Positions 1 through 5,569 of a stretch of 6,907 nt of DNA are shown here, piece after piece. The notes beneath the pieces were generated by a model. The model made no database searches. It had not been told where the DNA came from and worked only from the letters and a program-made list of their open reading frames with translations. How positions within the stretch are numbered: the first letter of the stretch is position 1; each line of letters opens with the position of its first letter. Position numbers and translations under genes: made by a program. The DNA is from Euryarchaeota archaeon RBG_13_57_23 (GTDB lineage: Archaea > Thermoplasmatota > Thermoplasmata > UBA10834), in contig MGVW01000033.1 of NCBI GenBank assembly GCA_001800675.1, positions 1 through 6,907 on the forward strand, given 5' to 3'.

Positions 1-150
1 GCCTTCTCCGAGAGATCGGGGATGGCAGGGGGCTTATGGTTCAGCCCCGGCGCGTTCCAGCATGACGTGAGGATGACCCTATACGACCCCGAGAGGGGCG
101 CACGGTCGGAGCCGAATGGAACGAGTTGCACTTCGGGGGGTGTGACCTAG
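1..150 (+). CDS. Possible C-terminal end of an unidentified protein (partial, cut by left edge)
   Basis: The first forward frame is open from the window edge to a TAG at 148-150, giving about 49 residues that begin AFSERSGMAGGLWFSPGAF. The first 35 codons favour G or C at the third position, as in the clear genes of this window, and the peptide mixes hydrophobic and charged residues like a folded domain end. The last dozen residues are Gly/Ser/Thr rich and less convincing. If real, it would converge on the DUF2085 gene that stops at 212. I do not recognise the family. A competing minus-strand frame is also open to the edge but has no convincing start. Positions 151-211 hold nothing I can identify. 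Confidence 0.3.
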   Translation, partial: AFSERSGMAGGLWFSPGAFQHDVRMTLYDPERGARSEPNGTSCTSGGVT

Positions 151-211
151 CTGTCGACACCCGCTATTGCAACAGAACCCTATGAATCACTTCTAACCCG
201 GTCGACTGCGC

Positions 212-877
212 TCAGCCGAAGAGCAGCTGGCGTACCGTCGCGACAAGCAGGAGCACCGCGATCACTGCGGTCGTTCCCGCCAGTACCCTTCGGCCAGCCG
301 GAATTCGGCTTCTGTCGAATCCGAGCAGGGCCACCAAGGAAGCGCCAGTAGAGAAGAAGGATACCATGCCGATGATGCCCGTCACTGACACAAAGAAGAA
401 CAGCAGTCCGTGTCGGTCAGCCAGAAGAATGGCCACTGCACCCAGCACATACAGAATAGGAAGCCAGAGCCAATCCGCCTTGGTCTCGATTGGGCTCACC
501 CCGTTCCGATTGGGATACAAGAACGAGTTGACGAACGGGATCAGGAAGAATGGTATCGGCACGCCGAGAGCCAGCCCGCTGAGTGTCCTCCTGATGTTGT
601 CCGAAGTGCTCACGCCCGAGTACGACATGCCGACATCGATCATGTAGAACGCCATCACGATCCCCAAGACCGTGAGCTGTCTCGGCCGCAGCATGATGGA
701 ACAGTACCTCTTCGGTCCCAACATCAGAAAAGCGGCTGACAAGATGAATCCGAAGTGGATTCCAATGCATCTCGCGCAGAGCGGCATCTGCAGGTCGCCT
801 AGGAAGTAAGATCTCTCTGGGATCTGATGGCAGATCGAAGAGCCAAGGAACAGCAGTACCGACCATGGGTCGGACAT
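212..877 (-). CDS. DUF2085-type polytopic membrane protein (paralog 1)
   Basis: A 221-residue integral membrane protein of unknown function. Seen: after a short N-terminus come C16-H17-Q18, an ERSYF motif and the pair C34-A-R-C37 followed by IG. This CHQ...CxRC-G pattern is what I associate with the DUF2085 family. About six hydrophobic segments follow (near residues 34-53, 66-82, 98-118, 137-154, 157-185 and 197-218). The clustered Cys/His residues could bind a metal or form disulfides at the membrane face; this is inference. The start at ATG 877 is chosen because a TATA-like ATTTATCC (909-902) lies about 28 nt upstream, fitting a leaderless message. A longer reading up to 1030 would overlap the zinc-ribbon gene by 50 nt and adds only a non-hydrophobic, low-quality stretch. 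GTG codons at 922 and 919 are other options. A diverged relative lies at 1464-2030. The leading TM helix of that relative is absent here. Confidence 0.75.
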   Translation of the reverse strand: MSDPWSVLLFLGSSICHQIPERSYFLGDLQMPLCARCIGIHFGFILSAAFLMLGPKRYCSIMLRPRQLTVLGIVMAFYMIDVGMSYSGVSTSDNIRRTLSGLALGVPIPFFLIPFVNSFLYPNRNGVSPIETKADWLWLPILYVLGAVAILLADRHGLLFFFVSVTGIIGMVSFFSTGASLVALLGFDRSRIPAGRRVLAGTTAVIAVLLLVATVRQLLFG

Positions 878-901
878 CGAGCGCGCAAATGCGCTTCTGA
901 T

Positions 902-909
902 GGATAAAT
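902..909 (-). promoter_or_regulatory. TATA-like box for the DUF2085 gene ending at 212
   Basis: On the minus strand the sequence reads ATTTATCC inside CCATTTATCCATC, centred about 28 nt before ATG 877. This is the archaeal TATA-to-start distance expected for a leaderless transcript. It lies in the 103-nt gap after the zinc-ribbon gene, so the membrane protein gene could be transcribed separately. The call rests on position and composition only. Confidence 0.45.
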
Positions 910-980
910 GGTTCCGCACCACGTCTGACGAGGAACACGAACAAAAGAGGGATTGGAAAGGGTTTGTGTATTCTGCGGAC

Positions 981-1310
981 TCAGATAACCCAAGCGAAGA
1001 CTCCGCAGAGTGCGCCCACAACCAGGCCAAGAACTGCGAGAATCAGGCACATCTTACCGAATTCTTTGCTCTCTTGGTCCGGCTTCGTATAGTAGATCAC
1101 GCCTATGATGATCCCGATAATCCAGATGAGGAATGATAGGATGTAGAGAATCACCTTCACTCCTTCGCTCATGAACGGCTGCGCCTGAGCAGGCGCCATC
1201 ATCTGGACCCTGTAGTCGCGTCCGCAGTAGGGGCACACATTGGCATCCCATGCGATGGCCCTTCCGCAGCTCACGCAGTTCCTCGGTTGCTGACCCCCTG
1301 AAGCTTGCAT
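981..1310 (-). CDS. Small zinc-ribbon membrane protein (two TM segments)
   Basis: A 109-residue protein. Seen: an N-terminal zinc ribbon with C12-V-S-C15 and C26-P-Y-C29 (CxxC-x10-CxxC), the second knuckle continuing GRDYR. A Gln/Ala/Pro-rich linker (about 35-48) follows, then two hydrophobic helices near residues 51-75 and 87-108, ending in WVI. The ribbon probably faces the cytoplasm and the protein sits in the membrane. Small zinc-ribbon/TM proteins of this shape are common in archaea, and no specific function can be assigned. The ATG at 1310 has a GAGGTC purine-rich site 4 nt upstream. It lies between two DUF2085-type genes on the same strand, 153 nt behind the upstream one, which suggests membrane partners (inference). 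Confidence 0.8.
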   Translation of the reverse strand: MQASGGQQPRNCVSCGRAIAWDANVCPYCGRDYRVQMMAPAQAQPFMSEGVKVILYILSFLIWIIGIIIGVIYYTKPDQESKEFGKMCLILAVLGLVVGALCGVFAWVI

Positions 1311-1330
1311 TCTAGACCTCCAAACACTTT

Positions 1331-1351
1331 GTCCGGGAAATCCTCTCGGAC
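1331..1351. other. Hairpin in the putative leader of the zinc-ribbon gene
   Basis: GTCCGGGA (1331-1338) faces TCTCGGAC (1344-1351) across a 5-nt loop, AATCC. In plus-strand RNA this is 8 pairs including one G.U. In minus-strand RNA, which is the leader direction of the zinc-ribbon gene, one A.C mismatch interrupts the stem. No T-tract follows, so it is not a textbook terminator. It starts about 20 nt upstream of ATG 1310. Confidence 0.35.
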
Positions 1352-1377
1352 TCAGCGTTCACGGATAAGCCAGCAGG

Positions 1378-1385
1378 CTATAAAA
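1378..1385 (-). promoter_or_regulatory. TATA-like box for the zinc-ribbon gene
   Basis: The minus strand reads TTTTATAG, a reasonable archaeal TATA sequence, in the 153-nt gap between the DUF2085 stop (1464) and ATG 1310. A start of transcription near 1355 would give a leader of about 45 nt containing the 1331-1351 hairpin. The box reads ATAAAA on the other strand, but no forward gene follows. Confidence 0.4.
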
Positions 1386-1463
1386 CTGTTGGCGGGAAAC
1401 CTTCTGTGTTCCACCGGAAGAACGGGTCGGAAGACCGCAACTCTGGCAGCTGCGTGGATTCCT

Positions 1464-2030
1464 TCATCCCTTGGTTTTGGCCTCGGAGATATCCTGGCCG
1501 AGAACGAAGATGAACTCAGAAAGCAGGAGCGCAAGCCCTATACCTGCGAGAATACCCGTCCCGAGCCGCAGAGGGTTGCTCGACTCGTAGGAGGGGACCG
1601 CCTGTATCCCGCCATCGATGCCGAGCGGCAGGACTGCGATCAGGAACACCCAAGGTTTCACCTTGAACCTGTAGAAGGTGGCGATGCCGAACCCGACTGC
1701 GATGCCTGCGAACAGGCCGAGGTCGCGGGCGCAGAAGGGCATCTGGTTGTCGTTGAGATAGTAGCTCCGCTCCGACAGCTGGTGACACTCGGCGTCGCCG
1801 AGCCAATAGACCACGTGCGCAATCGGGTTCAGGTCCTCGAATTGGTCTTCGTTCTCATGTCCTCCAACTAAGCCCGAGAGATCCTGAAGAGTCCCCGAAG
1901 GTACCAGATAAGGAGCTGTCAGAACGAGAGCCAGCCACACGGTCGAGACGATGAAGACGAGCAGCACCGCCCGAGAAGTAATGTGTGGCAGCTTCATCGG
2001 CACCACAAGCGACGGTCCCCTTAATGTCAT
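1464..2030 (-). CDS. DUF2085-type membrane protein overlapping MEMO (paralog 2)
   Basis: A 188-residue membrane protein of unknown function. Seen: an N-terminal TM helix (about 20-42), an acidic loop rich in Glu/Asp (about 58-67), then C82-H83-Q84, SERSYY, and C100-A-R-D103-LG, followed by TM helices near 102-120, 126-140 and 155-178. A GIDGGIQ segment and a later SNPLRLGTG segment match the DUF2085 layout and align with the ID.G and S.N..R..SG segments of paralog 1. The second Cys of the CxRC pair is Asp here. The start at ATG 2030 is preferred because its ATGA overlaps the MEMO stop codon, implying translational coupling. An internal ATG at 1997, 11 codons later and just before the first TM helix, is an alternative. 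Longer readings up to 2165 would run through the MEMO coding region and are rejected. Confidence 0.75.
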   Translation of the reverse strand: MTLRGPSLVVPMKLPHITSRAVLLVFIVSTVWLALVLTAPYLVPSGTLQDLSGLVGGHENEDQFEDLNPIAHVVYWLGDAECHQLSERSYYLNDNQMPFCARDLGLFAGIAVGFGIATFYRFKVKPWVFLIAVLPLGIDGGIQAVPSYESSNPLRLGTGILAGIGLALLLSEFIFVLGQDISEAKTKG

Positions 2031-2842
2031 TTCTCGATTACAACGGATGCGTACCCGACAACTTCGCGCATCGGCTGGACGTCCCCGGAGGACGAGTACT
2101 TCAGCACAGTGGCCTTCCCGCCGGAACACGCAGTCATGGTGGCTATGACGGGGCCGTACCCACACATGGATATGTCCTCATCCCTGACTACATCGTAAAG
2201 CCTCTTCGCATCCATGGCCCTGATCGCATCAAGGGCCATCCAGTCCTTCTTCTTCGCGAGGTCCTTGGGAACATAATGGGACATGTCCGTGGAGGCGATC
2301 ACGACGACGTCCTTGCCCTTCACTGCGCTGCTGATCGTCTTCCCCAACGCGACAGCGGCGTCGTAGTCCTGGAACCCCATGCAGATGGGGACGAACTTGA
2401 GCTCCGGAGAGATGTACTGCAGGAAAGGCAGCTGCACCTCGATCGAGTGCTCGTGCTTGTGCGCCTCATCGTCCAAGTCAACCAGATCCTTTCTCAGGGC
2501 CTTCGCAAGATCCTTGTCGACCTTGGCCACTCCCAAAGGGGTCTCGAAGTCCTGGACCGAGATGGCCAGTCCAGAACCGCGCCCCGTGTGGTTCGGTCCG
2601 ATTATGATGAACGCGTCGGGCAGGCCGTCCTCTGCGATCCTGCCGTACAGATGCGCGGCGACCATTCCCGAGTAAACGTAGCCTGCATGCGGCGCCACAC
2701 CCCCCATGATGACCCTCTTGCCTTTCTGGACCTTGGGGAGTTTGCCTGGGCCGAGGGGCCCGAGGAAGCACTGCTCGATTTGTCTTCTCAAACTGGCCTC
2801 GTCGCCCTCGTAGAACATTCCCGCCACGGCAGGAGTTCTCAT
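2027..2842 (-). CDS. MEMO1 family protein (AmmeMemoRadiSam system protein B type)
   Basis: A full-length 271-residue MEMO-family protein beginning RTPAVAGMFYEGD, as family members do. The residues matching the metal/active site of human MEMO1 are all present: H52 in APHAGYVYSG, H85 in GPNHTGRG, D186 and H189 in STDMSHY, and C227 in MCGYGP. The fold resembles class III extradiol dioxygenases. Human MEMO1 is reported to bind redox metals, while the archaeal substrate is not established. The start at ATG 2842 is firm because two in-frame TGA codons directly precede it. The gene follows rpsB by 73 nt on the same strand, a placement seen in many archaea, and its TGA overlaps the ATG of the next membrane protein gene. 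A CTATTTAG sequence in the gap from rpsB could be an internal promoter but sits too close to the start to be convincing. Confidence 0.93.
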   Translation of the reverse strand: MRTPAVAGMFYEGDEASLRRQIEQCFLGPLGPGKLPKVQKGKRVIMGGVAPHAGYVYSGMVAAHLYGRIAEDGLPDAFIIIGPNHTGRGSGLAISVQDFETPLGVAKVDKDLAKALRKDLVDLDDEAHKHEHSIEVQLPFLQYISPELKFVPICMGFQDYDAAVALGKTISSAVKGKDVVVIASTDMSHYVPKDLAKKKDWMALDAIRAMDAKRLYDVVRDEDISMCGYGPVIATMTACSGGKATVLKYSSSGDVQPMREVVGYASVVIEK

Positions 2843-2915
2843 TCATCACACCCGACCGCTAAATAGCATAGGCTCGGCAATAGACTTTCGCTGAGAATAA
2901 TGTGCGTTTCGCGAA

Positions 2916-3566
2916 CTAGAGCGTGGCCTCGAACTCTTCCACGGTCATCTTGAAGTCGTCGTCTGTGGCGACCTGGCCTCTGGCCTTCAAGACCTCTCGA
3001 GTCATCAGCCAGTAGATCGTTGCGAGAGCTCGCCTTCCCTTGTTGTTCGAAGGTATCACGAGGTCGACGTACTTCGTCTCGTTGTTGGCGTCGCAGATGC
3101 CGACGATCGGTATGCCGACGTTCAGGGCCTCTCTGAGCGCCTGCTCGTCCGCCGCGGGGTCTGTCACGAAAAGCACTTCGGGTTCTGCGAAATTGGGCAG
3201 GATCGGGTTAGTGAGCGACCCCGGAACGAACCGGCCGGCGATGACATGGGCATTGATCGTCTTGGCGAACACCTTGGCCGGCTTCTGACCGTACTGCCTT
3301 GCGGACACGATCAGCACACGCGACGGCTCGAACCTCCCGAGGAAGTTCGCGGCAATGCGTATCCTCTCGTCCGTCTTCTTGACATCCAGGACATACAGCC
3401 CGTCCGTCCTGACCTTGAAAATGAACTCCTTCATGTCGGCGCTCTTCTGCTGGGTGCCGATGTGGACTCCAGAGGTGAGATACACATCCTCGGGGATGAG
3501 CAGGGAGGTCCCGCTCGTCGTTTGTTCCTCCGTCTCCTGCACTTCGTCCATCTGAACTCGCCTCAT
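2916..3566 (-). CDS. rpsB: Archaeal 30S ribosomal protein S2
   Basis: A 216-residue protein with the archaeal/eukaryotic S2 (uS2) layout. Seen: an acidic N-terminal tail (MDEVQETEEQ), the YLTSGVHIGTQ segment, DGLYVLDVKKTDERI, the RFVPGSLTNP motif, FVTDPAADEQAL, GIPIVGICDANN, a DLVIPSNNKGRRA block and an acidic C-terminus. Its role is assembly and mRNA-binding geometry of the small subunit. The ATG at 3566 overlaps the rpoK TGA as ATGA, so the two are probably translated together. A second in-frame ATG at 3551, five codons in, could be the true start because many S2 proteins begin close to the acidic tail. Either start leaves the domain intact. In many euryarchaea an enolase gene sits between rpoK and rpsB; here it is absent. 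Confidence 0.95.
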   Translation of the reverse strand: MRRVQMDEVQETEEQTTSGTSLLIPEDVYLTSGVHIGTQQKSADMKEFIFKVRTDGLYVLDVKKTDERIRIAANFLGRFEPSRVLIVSARQYGQKPAKVFAKTINAHVIAGRFVPGSLTNPILPNFAEPEVLFVTDPAADEQALREALNVGIPIVGICDANNETKYVDLVIPSNNKGRRALATIYWLMTREVLKARGQVATDDDFKMTVEEFEATL

Positions 3567-3733
3567 TCCCTCTTGACGGTCATCGGGATGACGCCCTTCT
3601 CGTACTCCATTATAGAGATATCGATGGGGTCGATGATATCCGACGGAACATCCACAAGGATAGGCGCTCCGAGGCTAATCTGAAGGGCCCTCGCTCCGAT
3701 AATTCTGGCTCTCTCGAATCGGGTAAACTTCAA
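3563..3733 (-). CDS. rpoK: DNA-directed RNA polymerase subunit K (RPB6/omega homolog)
   Basis: A 56-residue protein starting at TTG: it begins KFTRFERARIIGARALQIS after the initiator Met and continues LGAPILVDVP, then a hydrophobic/acidic stretch, and ends KGVIPMTVKRE. This is the conserved core of archaeal RpoK (the RPB6 family; eukaryotic RPB6 and bacterial omega are its counterparts), which clamps the largest subunit during polymerase assembly. Length matches the family. The TTG start is supported by the family N-terminus and by GGTGAT six nt upstream. No in-frame ATG exists near it, so an ATG-only search misses the gene. A BRE/TATA pair lies about 45 nt upstream. The stop overlaps the rpsB start. 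In many archaea rpoK sits at the end of an L13-S9-rpoN cluster, but here it heads a transcript. Confidence 0.93.
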   Translation of the reverse strand: MKFTRFERARIIGARALQISLGAPILVDVPSDIIDPIDISIMEYEKGVIPMTVKRE

Positions 3734-3739
3734 ACTCGC

Positions 3740-3745
3740 ATCACC
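3740..3745 (-). promoter_or_regulatory. Ribosome binding site fixing the rpoK TTG start
   Basis: GGTGAT on the minus strand matches the anti-SD-complementary sequence (core of AGGAGGTGATC) and ends six nt before TTG 3733. It decides the non-ATG start. A nearby ATG inside this same element is out of frame and soon hits a stop. Confidence 0.75.
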
Positions 3746-3776
3746 GCTGTGGAGGTATCCCCTAAAATGTGACTCC

Positions 3777-3790
3777 TTTATATACGTTTT
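3777..3790 (-). promoter_or_regulatory. BRE/TATA promoter of the rpoK-rpsB-MEMO operon
   Basis: The minus strand reads AAAACG followed by TATATAAA (3784-3777), preceded by CCC, so the run CCCAAAACG fits a TFB recognition element directly upstream of a near-consensus archaeal TATA box. Transcription would start about 26 nt downstream, near 3754, leaving a leader of about 20 nt that includes GGTGAT. This is the best promoter in the window. Confidence 0.8.
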
Positions 3791-3822
3791 GGGAGAGCTT
3801 GAGGACGCTGTTCACCTCACAA

Positions 3823-3840
3823 ACGCATGCGCATACGCAT
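3823..3840. repeat. Three tandem (A/G)CGCAT hexamers upstream of the rpoK promoter
   Basis: ACGCAT, GCGCAT and ACGCAT follow each other without gaps, creating the overlapping 8-bp palindromes CGCATGCG (3824-3831) and ATGCGCAT (3827-3834). They lie about 40 bp upstream of the rpoK TATA box and just past the radical SAM stop codon. They could be a short operator-like array or chance. Confidence 0.4.
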
Positions 3841-3848
3841 CTGGCCCG

Positions 3849-4628
3849 TCATATCTGCTCGTGCGGGATGGAGTCGGGCCTGTGACCCGGACTATAATCC
3901 ACCTTCAAGTGCTTGAGGCGCGCCTTGACGTGAGGATAGAGTATCAGCTCCTCGACTTCGAAGTCCGCAAACGACGGGACGATCTTAGCGAGCCGGTTCC
4001 TCAGGTCCGCTATGCTCTCGGGGGTGCTGAAGCTGACCATGCACGCAGGATGCACCTTCACTCCCGCATCCACGAGGTTCCTGAGCGCCTGCAACTGAAG
4101 CGAGAACGCTTCCGGAACGGCACCAGTAAGTCTGGAGAACTCCTCCTCCGAGGCGCCCTTGAGGCTCACTCGCACATGCACGTTCGAGTGCCTCCCGAGG
4201 TCCTCAGCGTAGCTCTTGTCTGCTCCCAGCAGAATGCCGTTGGTCTCGAGGACGAAGCTGTACCTCTCAGGGACAAACTCCAGGACTTTGAGAAGATGCA
4301 CTCTTCCGATCGTTGGCTCGCACCCACTGATCCTGACCTGTCTGAAGCTGCTCGTTGTAGCGACCGACATCAGTCTGCTCGCAACATCCTCGGGCGAATG
4401 GAGCGCACCGAACTTCGTTGGCCTCTCCACCTGCCTCCATGACCAGCAGAATGCGCATCTGAGGCAGCAGCCGACGCAGTCGCCTGTGGATATGCCTCCG
4501 TAGAACCGCGAGGGCCTGAACCTGTAGTATGTCTTGCGGACATCCTTGCAGACCAGCTCCTCGGTGTCCTTCGCGAGCTTGACCGGATCGAACATGTTCT
4601 CGACACCGCTGTAGCGACCGGGGGTCAT
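3849..4628 (-). CDS. Radical SAM protein, subfamily unassigned
   Basis: A 259-residue radical SAM enzyme. Seen: a YYRFRPSRFYGG lead-in, the [4Fe-4S]/SAM cluster motif C54-x3-C58-x2-C61-W at about residues 54-62, ISGCEPTIG (100-108) in the position of the usual GGEPT motif, LETNG (128-131) on the SAM-binding barrel, and VRVSLKGAS (152-160). The sequence ends soon after ILYPHVKARLKHLKV with no C-terminal SPASM-type cysteine cluster. Extra cysteines C51, C55 and C103 crowd the cluster region. It resembles archaeal MoaA/activase-like radical SAM proteins with a CxxxCxxCW signature. It does not look like the AmmeMemoRadiSam enzyme, whose motif I recall as GCNFxCxFCQN. The substrate is unknown. The ATG at 4628 lacks a Shine-Dalgarno but sits about 33 nt from a TATA-like element, fitting a very short leader. 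M12 (4595) is an alternative start. Confidence 0.88.
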   Translation of the reverse strand: MTPGRYSGVENMFDPVKLAKDTEELVCKDVRKTYYRFRPSRFYGGISTGDCVGCCLRCAFCWSWRQVERPTKFGALHSPEDVASRLMSVATTSSFRQVRISGCEPTIGRVHLLKVLEFVPERYSFVLETNGILLGADKSYAEDLGRHSNVHVRVSLKGASEEEFSRLTGAVPEAFSLQLQALRNLVDAGVKVHPACMVSFSTPESIADLRNRLAKIVPSFADFEVEELILYPHVKARLKHLKVDYSPGHRPDSIPHEQI

Positions 4629-4654
4629 CCAATGGGTATAGAGGTGAGGTCAAA

Positions 4655-4667
4655 CCATAAAATATGG
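4655..4667. promoter_or_regulatory. Shared divergent TATA element between radical SAM and pirin genes
   Basis: CCATAAAATATGG has inverted arms CCATA/TATGG around AAA, so it reads as a TATA-like box on both strands. Its centre is about 27 nt from the pirin GTG at 4688 and about 33 nt from the radical SAM ATG at 4628. The forward direction has a BRE-like TCAAAC in front. The alternative pirin ATG at 4664 lies inside this box, which argues against that start. Confidence 0.5.
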
Positions 4668-4687
4668 GCCTTACACTGGTTTCTCTC

Positions 4688-5551
4688 GTGAGGGAACACC
4701 GTAGAGTTGACACCATCCTGAGAAGCAGGCCGACGGTAGAAGGAGCGGGAGTGCACCTCTTCCGAGCTTTTGGTCCTCGAGAGATCAAGGTGGTCGATCC
4801 GTTCCTATTGCTGGATGATTTCCATTCAGACGATCCCAGGGACTACCTGGCAGGTTTCCCCTGGCACCCGCACAGAGGCATCGAGACAGTCACCTACATG
4901 ATCCGAGGAGTGGTGGAGCACGGCGACAGCATCGGCAACAAGGGGTCCATCCGGTCCGGAGACGTCCAGTGGATGACGGCAGGGAACGGCATCCTTCACC
5001 AGGAGATGCCGCAGAGATACGACGGCATGTTCCAGGGATTCCAGCTCTGGGTCAACCTGCCTGCCTCGAAGAAGATGATGGACCCCAGGTACAGGGATGT
5101 CAAGGGCGCCCAGATTCCCGTCGCGAAGATATCGGAAGGGGTCGAGGCAAAGATAATCGCAGGCGATGTCGCGGGGGTCAAGGGACCCGTCCGTGACCTA
5201 GTTGTCAAGGCAGAGTATCTGGACGTCTTGATGGAGCCTGGCAAGGTTCTCGAGCACGCGACTGCGGATGGCTCCACACAGCTGGCCTATTTGTACGAAG
5301 GCGATGCGCTCTTGGATCCCGAGGACGAGAATCCGGCGAGCCAGGGCACGCTTGCGGTCTTCGGAGACGGTAGGAGCATCAGGATCAGGTCCGGGGCATC
5401 AGGAGCGAGATTGCTCTTGGTGTCCGGGAAGCCACTGAGAGAGCCAATCGCGTGGGGCGGTCCAATCGTGATGAACACTGAGGAAGAGCTCGAACAAGCC
5501 TTCGAAGAGCTGCGGCAGGGGACGTTCATCAGAAAGGGTGGCAGCCGGTAA
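4688..5551 (+). CDS. Pirin family cupin protein
   Basis: A 287-residue two-domain cupin of the pirin family. Numbered from GTG 4688, the N-terminal cupin has H60-P-H62-RG and, further on, LH104-Q-E106-MP. These four metal ligands correspond to H56, H58, H101 and E103 of human pirin, so the iron site is intact. The opening REHRRVDTILRSRPTVEGAG matches the family N-terminus. The C-terminal cupin runs to the end and includes AYLYEGDALL. Some bacterial pirins show quercetinase-like dioxygenase activity, others bind regulators; the substrate here cannot be read. An in-frame ATG at 4664 would add 8 residues but lies in the TATA element and has no close ribosome binding site. The GTG fits a leaderless message. 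The gene diverges from the radical SAM gene and converges on the gene ending at 5570. Confidence 0.92.
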   Translation: MREHRRVDTILRSRPTVEGAGVHLFRAFGPREIKVVDPFLLLDDFHSDDPRDYLAGFPWHPHRGIETVTYMIRGVVEHGDSIGNKGSIRSGDVQWMTAGNGILHQEMPQRYDGMFQGFQLWVNLPASKKMMDPRYRDVKGAQIPVAKISEGVEAKIIAGDVAGVKGPVRDLVVKAEYLDVLMEPGKVLEHATADGSTQLAYLYEGDALLDPEDENPASQGTLAVFGDGRSIRIRSGASGARLLLVSGKPLREPIAWGGPIVMNTEEELEQAFEELRQGTFIRKGGSR

Positions 5552-5569
5552 GCGGGCGGCAGCGAAGGT

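Noticed and set aside
417..944. A 175-codon minus-strand frame overlapping the first DUF2085 gene
   Set aside because: It is rich in His, Arg and Asp and lacks membrane segments, while the overlapping frame contains CHQ and CARC motifs and six hydrophobic segments.
878..1030. N-terminal extension of the first DUF2085 protein to 1030
   Set aside because: It would overlap the zinc-ribbon gene by 50 nt, adds non-hydrophobic Ser/Cys-rich sequence, and a TATA-like box at 902-909 lies inside it at leaderless distance from ATG 877.
1305..1871. A 188-codon forward frame over the second DUF2085 gene
   Set aside because: It is antisense to a membrane protein with conserved family motifs, has low hydrophobicity and lacks any family feature.
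1985..2866. A 293-codon forward frame antisense to MEMO and the adjoining DUF2085 start
   Set aside because: The opposite strand encodes a clear MEMO protein with all active-site residues; the forward translation has no recognisable motif and is Arg/His/Asp rich, typical of an antisense shadow in GC-rich DNA.
2859..2870. Separate TATA promoter for MEMO (CTATTTAG on the minus strand)
   Set aside because: It lies only about 20 nt from the ATG, so transcription would begin inside the coding region; MEMO is more simply read from the rpoK promoter.
3789..4442. A 217-codon forward frame antisense to the radical SAM gene
   Set aside because: The minus strand carries the CxxxCxxC radical SAM protein; the forward frame is motif-free and spans the rpoK upstream region.
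4664..4687. Pirin start at ATG 4664
   Set aside because: The codon lies inside the probable TATA element, has no well-spaced ribosome binding site, and the 8 extra residues are absent from the family N-terminus; kept as an alternative.
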